NCBI GenBank assembly: GCA_023205875.1
Contig: CP060763.1
Span: 62,001-126,000, forward strand
DNA: 64,000 nt
Direction of reading: 5' to 3'
Source: Chloropicon primus
Lineage: Eukaryota; Chlorophyta; Chloropicophyceae; Chloropicales; Chloropicaceae
A program made the translations under genes and the position numbers. The notes beneath the pieces were generated by a model. It did no database searches and was not told the origin of the DNA. It saw nothing but the letters and a program-made list of their open reading frames with translations. Of the stretch, positions 23,601 to 38,600 are shown one piece after another (within the stretch, counting starts at the first letter, position 1; each line of letters begins with the position of its first letter).

Positions 23601-26600
23601 TCTCAGGACGGGTAACACCACATCAGGAGAGTCTGGCTTGATTGCTCTTGAGACTGGTGAGGGCGTTGATGGTTCTGGTGGCGACCTTCGTTTCAAGGTT
23701 GGTACCGGTAACTCTGGTGACGGTGGTGATATCCTGTTCAGGGCAGGTGAGACCACCGATGCTGACTCTGCTGGTGGCAAGATTGCACTTAGTGGAGGCA
23801 AGGGCTCTAGTGATCACACTTATCATGGTGGTGTTGGTGGAGACATCCTGTTGACTGGTGGTGAGGCCCTCGGCAATGATGACCAGCATGACGTGGGTGG
23901 TGACATCTACTTGTCTGGTGGTCAGGCAGCATCTGCCCGTGGTGGTGATATCGAATTCAACACTGGTTACAGTCAATCCACCAACAGTGGTTCCATGAGA
24001 TTGAGCACCGTTGACTCTGGTTTTTACGGTGTGAGCGGATCCATGTCTCTCAGGACGGGCAAGACCACATCTGGAGAGTCTGGTGCGATTGCTCTTGAGA
24101 CTGGTGAGGGTGTTGACGGTTCTGGTGGCGACCTTCGTTTCAAGGTTGGTACCGGTAACTCTGGTGACGGTGGTGACATCCTGTTCAGGGCAGGTGAGAC
24201 CACCGATGCTGACTCTGCTGGTGGCAAGATTGCACTTAGTGGAGGCAAGGGTTCTGATGATTCCTCCGCTCATGGTGGTGTTGGTGGAGACATCTTGTTG
24301 ACTGGTGGCGAGGCCCTCGGCAATGATGACCATCATGACGTGGGTGGTGACATCTACTTGTCTGGTGGTCAAGCAGCATCTGCCCGCGGTGGTGACATTG
24401 AATTCAACACAGGATACAGTGCGTCCACCGACAGTGGCTCGATGAGAATGAGCACCGTTGACTCTGGTTCTTCTGGTGTGAGTGGCAATATCAGTATAGC
24501 AACTGGCAAAACCACATCTGGAGAGTCTGGCTTGATTGTTCTTGAGACTGGTGAGGGTGTTGATGGTTCTGGTGGCGACCTTCGTTTCAAGGTTGGTACC
24601 GGTAACTCTGGTGACGGTGGTGATATCCTGTTCAGGGCAGGTGAGACCACTGATGCTGACTCCGCTGGTGGCAAGATTGCACTTAGTGGAGGCAAGGGAA
24701 CTGATGATTCCTCCGCTCATGGTGGTGTTGGTGGAGACATCCTGTTGACTGGTGGCCAGGCGCTCGGCTCTGATAATCAGACTGACGTTGGTGGTGACAT
24801 CTACTTGTCTGGTGGTCAAGCAGCATCTGCCCGCGGTGGTGACATTGAATTCAACACAGGATACAGTGCGTCCACCAACAGTGGCTCGATGAGAATGAGC
24901 ACCGTTGACTCTGGTTCTTCTGGTGTGAGTGGGTCCATGTCTCTCAGGACGGGCAAGACCACATCTGGAGAGTCTGGATTTATTGCTCTTGAGACTGGTG
25001 AGGGCGTTGATGGTTCTGGTGGCGACCTTCGTTTCAAGGTTGGTACCGGTAACTCTGGCCATGGCGGTGATATCCTTTTCAGGGCAGGTGAGACCACTGA
25101 TGCTGACTCTGCTGGAGGTAATATTGCACTCACTGGTGGCGAAGGCTCAGATGGTCTGTCTGCGTATGGTGGTCGTGGTGGAGAAATTATTGTGAATGGA
25201 GGCGAAGCGTTTGGACTCAATAGCGAAACCGATATTGGAGGCGACATCCATATTTCTGGTGGTCAAGCCTCCTCTGCCCGTGGTGGTGACATTGAGGTGA
25301 ACACAGGATACAGTGAGTCCACCAACAGTGGCTCCATGAGATTGAGCACCGTTGACTCTGGTTCCTCTGGTGTGAGTGGATCCATGTCTCTTAGGACGGG
25401 TAACACCACATCAGGAGAGTCTGGCTTGATTGCTCTTGAGACTGGTGAAGGTGTCGGAGGCTCTGGTGGCGATGTCCACGTTTCAGTTGGTGCTGGAGAC
25501 TTTGGAGATGGCGGTGAGATCAAGCTTACTGCAGGATCCACTGTCCACGATGGTTCCACTGGAGGAAAGATCACCCTCCACGCAGGAGCTGGCGAAAATG
25601 AAGAAGCTGGCCCCTTGGGCATCTCTGGTGGCGACATTGAGTTGATTGCCGGAGAAGCTTTTTACGGACTGGGTGGCACCAATGATTTTGGTGGTAATAT
25701 CCTTGTGTCTGGTGGTGAGTCTGAGATGGGCATTGGTGGCAACATAGAGTTGAAGAGTGGTTACGGTGTTGCCCAGACTAGTGGTCAAATCGACATCCAC
25801 ACGGCTGATGCTGGTTTGTCTGGTGTAAGTGGTCTTATGAGCATGAGCACCGGCAACACCACCAATGGCGATTCTGGCGTAGTCGATGTGAGCACAGGCA
25901 GTGCCATCAATGGTGCTGGAGGTCACATCGCTGCGAGCGTTGGAACAGGCAACAAGGGCAATGGAGGCGATGTGTATGTCCGTGCCGGTGAGACCACTGA
26001 TGCGGCATCTTCCGGCGGCAACATTAAGTTAGTCGGCGGCATGGGTAGCAGCACTGCTCACACCGGTGGCGGTGTTGGCGGCGACATCTTGTTGACCGGT
26101 GGCAAGGCCCTTGGCTCTAATGACCAGACTGACGTGGGTGGTGACATCTACTTGTCTGGTGGTCAAGCGTCCTCTGCCCGCGGCGGGGACGTTGAGGTGA
26201 GCACAGGATACAGTGAGTCCACGGACAGTGGCTCGATGAGAATGAGCACCGTTGACTCTGGTTCTTCTGGTGTGAGCGGATCCATGTCGCTCAGGACGGG
26301 CAACACCACATCAGGAGAGTCTGGCTTGATTGCTCTTGAGACTGGTAGAGGCAATGGAGGCTCTGGTGGTGATCTTCGTTTCAAGGTTGGTACCGGTAAC
26401 TTTGGTGACGGTGGTGATATCCTGTTCAGGGCAGGTGAGACCACCGATGCTGACTCCGCTGGTGGCAAGATTGCACTTAGTGGAGGCAAGGGAACTGATG
26501 ATTCCTCCTCTCATGGTGGTGTTGGTGGAGACATCTTGTTGACTGGTGGTGAGGCCCTCGGCAATGATAATCAGACTGACGTGGGTGGTGACATCTACTT

Positions 26601-29600
26601 GTCTGGTGGTCAAGCAGCATCTGCCCGCGGTGGTGACATTGAATTCAACACAGGATACAGTGCGTCCACCAACAGTGGTTCCGATGAGAATGAGCACCGT
26701 TGACTCTGGTTCTTCTGGTGTGAGTGGGTCCATGTCTCTCAGGACGGGCAAGACCACATCTGGAGAGTCTGGATTTATTGCTCTTGAGACTGGTGAGGGT
26801 GTCGGAGGTTCTGGTGGCGACCTTCGTTTCAAGGTTGGTACCGGTAACTCTGGCCATGGCGGTGATATCCTTTTCAGGGCAGGTGAGACCACCGATGCTG
26901 ACTCTGCTGGAGGTAATATTGCACTCACTGGTGGCGAAGGCTCAGATGGTCTGTCTGCGTATGGTGGTCGTGGTGGAGAAATTATTGTGAATGGAGGCGA
27001 AGCGTTTGGACTCAATAGCGAAACCGATATTGGAGGCGACATCCATATTTCTGGTGGTCAAGCCTCCTCTGCCCGTGGTGGTGACATTGAGGTGAGCACA
27101 GGATACAGTGAGTCCACCAACAGTGGCTCCATGAGATTGAGCACCGTTGACTCTGGTTCCTCTGGTGTGAGCGGATCCATGTCCCTTTACACGGGCAAGA
27201 CCACTGCCGGCACGTCTGGCTTGATTGAGCTTGAGACTGGTGAAGGTGTCGGAGGCTCTGGTGGCGATGTCCACGTTTCAGTTGGTGCTGGAGACTTTGG
27301 AGATGGCGGTGAGATCAAGCTTACTGCAGGATCCACTGTCCACGATGGTTCCACTGGAGGAAAGATCACCCTCCACGCAGGAGCTGGCGAGAATGAAGAA
27401 GCTGGCCCCTTGGGCATCTCTGGTGGCGACATTGAGTTGATTGCCGGAGAAGCTTTTTACGGACTGGGTGGCACCAATGATTTTGGTGGTAATATCCTTG
27501 TGTCTGGTGGTGAGTCTGAGATGGGCATTGGTGGCAACATAGAGTTGAAGAGTGGTTACGGTGTTGCCCAGACTAGTGGTCAAATCGACATCCACACGGC
27601 TGATGCTGGTTTGTCTGGTGTAAGTGGTCTTATGAGCATGAGCACCGGCAACACCACCAATGGCGATTCTGGCGTAGTCGATGTGAGCACAGGCAGTGCC
27701 ATCAATGGTGCTGGAGGTCACATCGCTGCGAGCGTTGGAACAGGCAACAAGGGCAATGGAGGCGATGTGTATGTCCGTGCCGGTGAGACCACTGATGCGG
27801 CATCTTCCGGCGGCAACATTAAGTTAGTCGGCGGCGCGGGTAGCAGCACTGCTCACACCGGTGGTGGTGTTGGCGGCGACATCTTGTTGACCGGTGGCGA
27901 GGCCCTTGGCTCTAATGACCAGACTGACGTGGGTGGTGATATCTACTTGTCTGGTGGTCAAGCGTCCTCTGCCCGCGGCGGGGACGTTGAGGTGAGCACA
28001 GGATACAGTGAGTCCACCAACAGTGGCTCCATGAGAATGAGCACCGTTGACTCTGGTTCTTCTGGTGTGAGCGGATCCATGTCGCTCAGGACGGGCAAGA
28101 CCACATCAGGAGAGTCTGGCTTGATTGAGCTTGAGACTGGTGAAGGCGATGGAGGCTCTGGTGGTGATCTTCGTTTCAAGGTTGGTACCGGTAACTTTGG
28201 TGACGGTGGTGATATCCTGTTCAGGGCAGGTGAGACCACCGATGCTGACTCTGCTGGTGGCAAGATTGCCCTTAACGGTGGCAAGGGAATTGATGATTCC
28301 TCCTCTCATGGTGGTGTTGGTGGAGACATCTTGTTGACTGGTGGCGAGGCCCTTGGCAATGATGACCAGCATGACGTGGGTGGTGACATCTACTTGTCTG
28401 GTGGTCAGGCAGCCTCTGCCCGCGGTGGTGATATCGAATTCAACACTGGTTACAGTGAATCCACGGACAGTGGCTCCATGCGATTGAGCACCGTTGACTC
28501 TGGTTCTTCTGGTGTGAGCGGATCCATGTCCCTTTACACGGGCAAGACCACTGCCGGCACGTCTGGCTTGATTGAGCTTGAGTCTGGTGAAGGCGATGGA
28601 GGCTCTGGTGGTGACCTTCGTTTCAAGGTTGGTACCGGTAACTCTGGCCATGGCGGTGATATCCTGTTTAGGGCAGGTGAGACCACCGATGCTGACTCTG
28701 CTGGAGGTAATATTGCACTCACTGGTGGCGAAGGCTCAGATGGTCTGTCTGCGTATGGTGGTCGTGGTGGAGAAATAATTTTGACTGGTGGTGTTGCTGC
28801 TGGTCAAAATTCTGATACTGATACTGGAGGTGATATCTTGGTTGCTGGTGGTCAGGCAGCCTCTGCCCGCGGTGGTGATCTTGACATGCGCACTGGATAC
28901 AGTGAGTCCACGGACAGTGGTTCCATGAGATTGAGCACTGTCAACGCTGGTTCTTCTGGTGTGAGTGGATCCATGTCTCTCAGGACGGGGAAGACCACAT
29001 CTGGAGAGTCTGGTGTGATTGAGCTTGAGACTGGTGAGGGTGTTGACGGTTCTGGTGGCGACCTTCGTTTCAAGGTTGGTACCGGTAACTCTGGTGACGG
29101 TGGTGACATCCTGTTTAGGGCAGGTGAGACCACCGATGCTGACTCCGCTGGTGGCAAGATTGCACTTAGTGGAGGCATGGGTTCTGATGATTCCTCCTCT
29201 CATGGTGGAGTTGGTGGAGACATCTTGTTGACTGGTGGCGAGGCCCTCGGTAATGATGACCAGCATGACGTGGGTGGTGACATCTACTTGTCTGGTGGTC
29301 AGGCAGCCTCTGCCCGCGGTGGTGATCTCGAATTCAACACTGGTTACAGTGAGTCCACCAACAGTGGCTCCATGAGAATGAGCACCGTTGACTCTGGTTC
29401 TTCTGGTGTGAGTGGATCCATGTCTCTCAGGACGGGCAACACCACATCAGGAAAATCTGGCTTGATATCTGTTGAGACTGGTGAGGGTGTTGATGGTTCT
29501 GGTGGCGACCTTCGTTTCAAGGTTGGTACCGGTAACTCTGGTGACGGTGGTGACATCCTGTTTAGGGCAGGTGAGACCACCGATGCTGACTCTGCTGGTG

Positions 29601-32600
29601 GCAAGATTGCACTTAGTGGAGGCAAGGGCTCTGATGATTCCTCTGATCATGGTGGTGTTGGTGGAGACATCTTGCTGACTGGTGGCGAGGCCCTCGGCAA
29701 TGATGACCAGCATGACGTGGGTGGTGACATCTACTTGTCTGGTGGTCAGGCGTCCTCTGCCCGCGGTGGTGATCTCGAATTCAACACTGGTTACAGTGAA
29801 TCCACCAACAGTGGCTCCATGCGATTGACTACTGTGAATTCTGGTTCTTCTGGTGTGAGTGGCAATATCAGTATATCAACTGGCAACACCACATCAGGAG
29901 AGTCTGGATTTATTGCTCTTGAGACTGGTGAGGGCGTTGATGGTTCTGGTGGCGACCTTCGTTTCAAGGTTGGTACCGGTAACTTTGGTGACGGCGGTGA
30001 TATCCTGTTCAGGGCAGGTGAGACCACCGATGCTGACTCTGCTGGTGGCAAGATTGCACTTAGTGGAGGCAAGGGAACTGATGATTCCTCCGCTCATGGT
30101 GGTGTTGGTGGAGACATCTTGTTGACTGGTGGTGAGGCCCTCGGCAATGATGACCAGCATGACGTGGGTGGTGACATCTACTTGTCTGGTGGTCAGGCAG
30201 CCTCTGCCCGCGGTGGTGATATCGAATTCAAAACTGGTTACAGTGAATCCACCAACAGTGGCTCCATACGATTGAGCACCGTTGACTCTGGTTCTTCTGG
30301 TGTGAGTGGCAATATCAGTATATCAACTGGCAAAACCACATCTGGAGAGTCTGGTGCGATTGAGCTGGAGACTGGTGAGGGTGTTGACGGTTCTGGTGGT
30401 GACCTTCGTTTCAAGGTTGGTACCGGTAACTCTGATGACGGTGGTGATATCCTGTTCAGGGCAGGTGAGACCACTGATGCTGACTCTGCTGGTGGTATGA
30501 TTGAACTCATTGGCGGAAAGGGTTTTGACGACACTGGAGATTCCTCAAGCGGTTCTAGTGACGCAGAGCCATGGATCGAGGTTACTGATTTCTTTGACAT
30601 GTACTTTGGGACCTGTGACCACAATGTAGCTGGAAGCACAATGTTGTATGAGGATGACCCCCATGATGGTTGCACTTCTGCAGAATTCTGCTTGGACTAC
30701 TGTGCAACAAATTATCCGGCTACAACACATGTTGACTACTACTTGAAATGGAGTTTCTCTGATACTCAGTGTGGTTGCAGATGTTACGATGGATGCGCGT
30801 CTCACACTATCAAGCATAATCGAGCACTTGAGGTTTACCAAAGGAATCCGGACTACACATCAGGCCCAAGTCATGGTGGTCGTGGTGGTAAGATTCGGAT
30901 TGGAGGTGGTGAAGCTCGTGGATCCAACAACCAGACTGACGTGGGTGGTGACATCTACTTGTCTGGTGGTCAGGCAGCCTCTGCCCGCGGTGGTGACGTT
31001 GAGGTAAGCACTGGATACAGTGAGTCCACCAACAGTGGTTCCATGAGAATGAGCACCGTCGACTCTGGTTTTTACGGTGTGAGTGGATCCATGTCTCTCA
31101 GGACGGGCAACACCACAAACGGAGAGTCTGGCTTGATTGAGCTTGAGACTGGTGAGGGTGTCGGAGGCTCTGGTGGCGACCTTCGTTTCAAGGTTGGTAC
31201 CGGTAACTCTGGTGACGGTGGTGATGTTCTTATTGCTGCCGGTGAGACCACATCCAATTCTGCTGTCGGAGGTAGAGTTTCTGTGGTTTCTGGTGCTGCT
31301 TCTGATGGAGCTGGTGGAGACATTTCTCTGAGAGTTGGTCTTGGAAATAGTGGCAAAGGTGGTGATGTTCTTATTGCTGCTGGAGAGACCACTGATGACG
31401 ACTCTGCTGGTGGCAAGATTGCACTCACTGGAGGCAAGGGCTCTGATGATTCCTCTGATCATGGTGGTGTTGGTGGAGACATCTTGTTGACTGGTGGCGA
31501 GGCCCTCGGCAATGATGACCAGCATGACGTGGGTGGTGACATCTACTTGTCTGGTGGTCAGGCAGCCTCTGCCCGCGGCGGTGACATTCATTTGTCTGGA
31601 GGTCAAGGTGCCCTTTCCCGCGGTGGTGATCTTGACATTCGCACTGGATACAGTGAGTCCACCAACAGTGGCTCCATGAGATTGAGCACCGTTGACTCTG
31701 GTTCTTCTGGTGTGAGTGGATCCATGTCTCTCAGGACGGGTAACACCACATCAGGAGAGTCTGGTGCGATTGCTCTTGAGACTGGTCAAGGTGATGGAGG
31801 TTCTGGTGGCGACCTTCGTTTCAAGGTTGGTACCGGTAATTCTGGTGACGGTGGTGACATCCTGTTTAGGGCAGGTGAGACCACCGATGCTGACTCTGCT
31901 GGTGGCAAGATTGCACTTAGTGGAGGCAAGGGTTCTGATGATTCCTCCGCTCATGGTGGTGTTGGTGGAGACATCTTGTTGACTGGTGGTGAGGCCCTCG
32001 GCAATGATGACCAGCATGACGTGGGTGGCGACATCTACTTGTCTGGTGGTCAGGCGTCCTCTGCCCGCGGTGGTGACATTGAATTCAACACAGGATACAG
32101 TCAATCCACGGACAGTGGTTCCATGCGATTGAGCACCGTTGACTCTGGTTCTTCTGGTGTGAGTGGATCCATGTCTCTCAGAACGGGCAACACCACAAAC
32201 GGAGAGTCTGGTGTGATTGAGCTTGAGACTGGTGAGGGCGTTGATGGTTCTGGTGGCGACCTTCGTTTCAAGGTTGGTACCGGTAACTCTGGTGACGGTG
32301 GTGACATCCTGTTCAGGGCAGGTGAGACCACTGATGCTGACTCTGCTGGTGGCAAGATTGCACTTAGTGGAGGCAAGGGAACTGATGATTCATCTCCTCA
32401 TGGTGGAGTTGGTGGAGACATCTTGTTGACTGGTGGCGAGGCCCTCGGCAATGATGACCAGCATGACGTGGGTGGCGACATCTACTTGTCTGGTGGTCAA
32501 GCAGCATCTGCCCGCGGTGGTGATATCGAATTCAACACTGGTTACAGTGAGTCCACCAACAGTGGCTCCATGCGATTGAGCACCGTTGACTCTGGTTCTT

Positions 32601-35600
32601 CTGGTGTGAGTGGATCCATGTCTCTCAGGACGGGCAACACCACATCAGGAAAATCTGGCTTGGTATCTGTTGAGACTGGTGAGGGTGTTGATGGTTCTGG
32701 TGGCGACCTTCGTTTCAAGGTTGGTACCGGTAACTCTGGTGACGGTGGTGACATCCTGTTCAGGGCAGGTGAGACCACCGATGCTGACTCTGCTGGTGGC
32801 AAGATTGCACTTAGTGGAGGCATGGGTTCTGATGATTCCTCCTCTCATGGTGGTGTTGGTGGAGACATCTTGTTGACTGGTGGTGAGGCCCTCGGCAATG
32901 ATAATCAGACTGACGTGGGTGGCGACATCTACTTGTCTGGTGGTCAAGCAGCATCTGCCCGCGGTGGTGATATCGAATTCAACACTGGTTACAGTGAGTC
33001 CACCAACAGTGGTTCCATGAGATTGAGCACCGTTGACTCTGGTTTTTACGGTGTGAGCGGATCCATGTCTCTCAGGACGGGCAAGAGTACAAACGGAGAG
33101 TCTGGCTTGATTGAGCTTGAGACTGGTGAGGGTGTCGGAGGTTCTGGTGGTGACCTTCGTTTCAAGGTTGGTACCGGTAACTCTGGTGACGGTGGTGATG
33201 TTCTTATTGCTGCCGGTGAGACCACATCCAATTCTGCTGTCGGAGGTAGAGTTTCTGTGGTTTCTGGTGCTGCTTCTGATGGAGCTGGTGGAGACATTTC
33301 TCTGAGAGTTGGTCTTGGAAATAGTGGCAAAGGTGGTGATGTTCTTATTGCTGCTGGAGAGACTACGGATTCAGATTCCACAGGAGGTAACGTCGTTCTT
33401 GAAGGAGGAATGGGAAGCAGTGACGATGGAGTAGGAGGTGGAGTTGGTGGCGACCTCTCCTTTACAGGTGGTGACGCTCTTGGTGCTGCTGGTGCTTCTG
33501 ATGATGGTGGCGACATATCATTGACTGGAGGTCAAGCAGCTGCAGCCAAGGGTGGTTCCATTTCAATCATGAGTGGATATAGTCAATCTTCTACAAGTGG
33601 TGGAATTTTGATTGGAACTGACAATGCTGGCGTGTCTGGTGTGAGTGGATCCATGTCCCTATCGACAGGAAATGCTACTGCTGGAATGTCGGGCAAGATT
33701 GAGATTGAGACCGGTGAGGGTGTTGGAGGCTCTGGTGGCGACATTAGCTTCGCTGTTGGCACTGGTAATCTCGGTGATGGTGGTGGAGTGTACGTGACTG
33801 CTGGAGAGTCCACAGACTCTCGCAGTCAGGGTGGCAATATCACTATGACAGCTGGCCGCGGATCAGGTAACAGTGTGACCGGAGGTGACATTGTGCTGAC
33901 TGCCGGTGAGTCTCATAATGAAAACTCTTCTGCAGATCAAAGCGAGATGTATGGCGGATCTGTTTACATTCAGAGTGGACACAGCACTGGAATCACGAGC
34001 GGTGACGTTAGTATCAGCACAGACAACGCAGGCGTTTCCGGTGTGAGCGGATCCATGTCCCTTTACACGGGCAAGACCACTGCCGGCACGTCTGGCTTGA
34101 TTGAGCTTGAGACTGGTGAAGGTGTCGGAGGCTCTGGTGGCGATGTCCACGTTTCAGTTGGTGCTGGAGACTTTGGAGATGGCGGTGAGATCAAGCTTAC
34201 TGCAGGATCCACTGTCCACGATGGTTCCACTGGAGGAAAGATCACCCTCCACGCAGGAGCTGGCGAGAATGAAGAAGCTGGCCCCTTGGGCATCTCTGGT
34301 GGCGACATTGAGTTGATTGCCGGAGAAGCTTTTTACGGACTGGGTGGCACCAATGATTTTGGTGGTAATATCCTTGTGTCTGGTGGTGAGTCTGAGATGG
34401 GCATTGGTGGCAACATAGAGTTGAAGAGTGGTTACGGTGTTGCCCAGACTAGTGGTCAAATCGACATCCACACGGCTGATGCTGGTTTGTCTGGTGTAAG
34501 TGGTCTTATGAGCATGAGCACCGGCAACACCACCAATGGAGATTCTGGCGTAGTCGATGTGAGCACAGGCAGTGCCATCAATGGTGCTGGAGGTCACATC
34601 GCTGCGAGCGTTGGAACAGGCAACAAGGGCAATGGAGGCGATGTGTATGTCCGTGCCGGTGAGACCACTGATGCGGCATCTTCCGGCGGCAACATTAAGT
34701 TAGTCGGCGGCATGGGTAGCAGCACTGCTCACACCGGTGGCGGTGTTGGCGGCGACATCTTGTTGACCGGTGGCGAGGCCCTTGGCTCTAATGACCAGAC
34801 TGACGTGGGTGGTGATATCTACTTGTCTGGTGGTCAAGCCTCCACTGCCCGCGGCGGGGACGTTGAAGTGAGCACAGGATACAGTGAGTCCACCAACAGT
34901 GGCTCCATGAGATTGAGCACCGTTGACTCTGGTTCCTCTGGTGTGAGCGGATCCATGTCCCTTTACACGGGCAAGACCACTGCCGGCACGTCTGGCTTGA
35001 TTGAGCTTGAGACTGGTGAAGGTGTCGGAGGCTCTGGTGGCGATGTCCACGTTTCAGTTGGTGCTGGAGACTTTGGAGATGGCGGTGAGATCAAGCTTAC
35101 TGCAGGATCCACTGTCCACGATGGTTCCACTGGAGGAAAGATCACCCTCCACGCAGGAGCTGGCGAGAATGAAGAAGCTGGCCCCTTGGGCATCTCTGGT
35201 GGCGACATTGAGTTGATTGCCGGAGAAGCTTTTTACGGACTGGGTGGCACCAATGATTTTGGTGGTAATATCCTTGTGTCTGGTGGTGAGTCTGAGATGG
35301 GCATTGGTGGCAACATAGAGTTGAAGAGTGGTTACGGTGTTGCCCAGACTAGTGGTCAAATCGACATCCACACGGCTGATGCTGGTTTGTCTGGTGTAAG
35401 TGGTCTTATGAGCATGAGCACCGGCAACACCACCAATGGCGATTCTGGCGTAGTCGATGTGAGCACAGGCAGTGCCATCAATGGTGCTGGAGGTCACATC
35501 GCTGCGAGCGTTGGAACAGGCAACAAGGGCAATGGAGGCGATGTGTATGTCCGTGCCGGTGAGACCACTGATGCGGCATCTTCCGGCGGCAACATTAAGT

Positions 35601-38600
35601 TAGTCGGCGGCATGGGTAGCAGCACTGCTCACACCGGTGGCGGTGTTGGCGGCGACATCTTGTTGACCGGTGGCGAGGCCCTTGGCTCTAATGACCAGAC
35701 TGACGTGGGTGGTGATATCTACTTGTCTGGTGGTCAAGCCTCCACTGCCCGCGGCGGGGACGTTGAAGTGAGCACAGGATACAGTGAGTCCACCAACAGT
35801 GGCTCCATGAGATTGAGCACCGTTGACTCTGGTTCTTCTGGTGTGAGCGGATCCATGTCTCTCAGGACGGGCGACACCACATCAGGAGAGTCTGGCTTGA
35901 TTGAGCTTGAGACTGGTGAGGGTGTTGATGGTTCTGGTGGTGACCTTCGTTTCAAGGTTGGTACCGGTAACTCTGGTGACGGTGGTGACATCCTGTTCAG
36001 GGCAGGTGAGACCACCGATGCTGACTCTGCTGGTGGCAAGATTGCACTTAGTGGAGGCAAGGGCTCTAGTGATCACACTTATCATGGTGGAGTTGGTGGA
36101 GACATCTTGTTGACTGGTGGTGAGGCCCTCGGCAATGATGACCAGCATGACGTGGGTGGTGACATCTACTTGTCTGGTGGTCAGGCGTCCTCTGCCCGCG
36201 GTGGTGATATCGAATTCAAAACTGGTTACAGTGAGTCCACCAACAGTGGCTCCATGAGATTGAGCACCGTTGATTCTGGTTCTTCTGGTGTGAGCGGATC
36301 CATGTCTCTCAGGACGGGCGGCACCACATCAGGAGAGTCTGGTGCGATTGAACTTAACACTGGTGAGGGTGTTGATGGTTCTGGTGGTGACCTTCGTTTC
36401 AAGGTTGGTACCGGTAACTCTGGTGACGGTGGTGATATCTTGTTCAGGGCAGGTGAGACCACCGATGCTGACTCTGCTGGTGGCAAGATTGCACTTAGTG
36501 GAGGCAAGGGCTCTAGTGATCACACTTATCATGGTGGAGTTGGTGGAGACATCTTGTTGACTGGTGGTGAGGCCCTCGGCAATGATGACCAGCATGACGT
36601 GGGTGGTGACATCTACTTGTCTGGTGGTCAGGCAGCCTCTGCCCGCGGTGGTGATATCGAATTCAAAACTGGTTACAGTGAGTCCACCAACAGTGGCTCC
36701 ATGAGAATGAGCACCGTTGACTCTGGTTCTTCTGGTGTGAGCGGATCCATGTCTCTCAGGACGGGCAACACCTCATCAGGAGAGTCTGGTGCGATTGAAC
36801 TTGAGACTGGTGAGGGTGTTGACGGTTCTGGTGGCGACCTTCGTTTCAAGGTTGGTACCGGTAACTCTGGTGACGGTGGTGACATCCTGTTCAGGGCAGG
36901 TGAGACCACGGATGCTAGACTCTGCTGGTGGCAAGATTGCACTTAGTGGAGGCAAGGGTTCTGATGAGTCCTCCTCTCATGGTGGTGTTGGTGGAGACAT
37001 CTTGTTGACTGGTGGCGAGGCCCTCGGCAATGATGACCAGCATGACGTGGGTGGTGACATCTACTTGTCTGGTGGTCAAGCAGCCTCTGCCCGCGGTGGT
37101 GACATTGAATTCAACACAGGATACAGTCAATCCACGGACAGTGGTTCCATGAGATTGAGCACCGTTGACTCTGGTTCTTCTGGTGTGAGCGGATCCATGT
37201 CTCTCAGGACGGGCAACACCACATCAGGAGAGTCTGGTGCGATTGAGCTTGAGACTGGTGAGGGTGTTGACGGTTCTGGTGGTGACCTTCGTTTCAAGGT
37301 TGGTACCGGTAACTCTGGTGACGGTGGTGACATCCTGTTCAGGGCAGGTGAGACCACCGATGCTGACTCTGCTGGTGGCAAGATTGCACTTAGTGGAGGC
37401 AAGGGTTCTGATGATTCCTCCTCTCATGGTGGAGTTGGTGGAGACATCTTGTTGACTGGTGGCGAGGCCCTCGGCAATGATGACCAGCATGACGTGGGTG
37501 GTGACATCTACTTGTCTGGTGGTCAGGCGTCCTCTGCCCGCGGTGGTGATATCGAATTCAACACAGGATACAGTCAATCCACGGACAGTGGTTCCATGCG
37601 ATTGAGCACCGTTGACTCTGGTTCCTCTGGTGTGAGTGGCAATATCAGTATATCAACTGGCAACACCACATCAGGAGAGTCTGGCTTAATTGAGCTTGAG
37701 ACTGGTGAGGGTGTTGATGGTTCTGGTGGTGACCTTCGTTTCAAGGTTGGTACCGGTAACTCTGGTGACGGTGGTGACATCCTGTTCAGGGCAGGTGAGA
37801 CCACCGATGCTGACTCTGCTGGTGGCAAGATTGCACTTAGTGGAGGCAAGGGCTCTAGTGATCACACTTATCATGGTGGTGTTGGTGGAGACATCTTGTT
37901 GACTGGTGGCGAGGCCCTTGGCAATGATGACCAGCATGACGTTGGTGGTGACATCTACTTGTCTGGTGGTCAGGCGTCCTCTGCCCGCGGTGGTGACATT
38001 GAATTCAACACAGGATACAGTGAGTCCACGGACAGTGGCTCCATGCGATTGAGCACCGTTGACTCTGGTTCTTCTGGTGTGAGTGGCAATATCAGTATAT
38101 CAACTGGCAACACCACATCAGGAGAGTCTGGTGCGATTGAGCTTGAGACTGGTGAGGGTGTTGATGGTTCTGGTGGTGACCTTCGTTTCAAGGTTGGTAC
38201 CGGTAACTCTGGTGACGGTGGTGACATCCTGTTCAGGGCAGGTGAGACCACCGATGCTGACTCTGCTGGTGGCAAGATTGCACTTAGTGGAGGCAAGGGC
38301 TCTAGTAATCACACTTATCGTGGTGGTGTTGGTGGAGACATCTTGTTGACTGGTGGCGAGGCCCTCGGCAATGATGATCAGCATGACGTTGGTGGTGACA
38401 TCTACTTGTCTGGTGGTCAGGCACCCTCTGCCCGCGGTGGTGATATCGAATTCAAAACTGGTTACAGTGAGTCCACCAACAGTGGTTCCATGAGATTGAG
38501 CACCGTTGACTCTGGTTCTTCTGGTGTGAGTGGATCTATGTCTCTCAGGACGGGTAACACCACATCAGGAGAGTCTGGTGCGATTGCTCTTGAGACTGGT

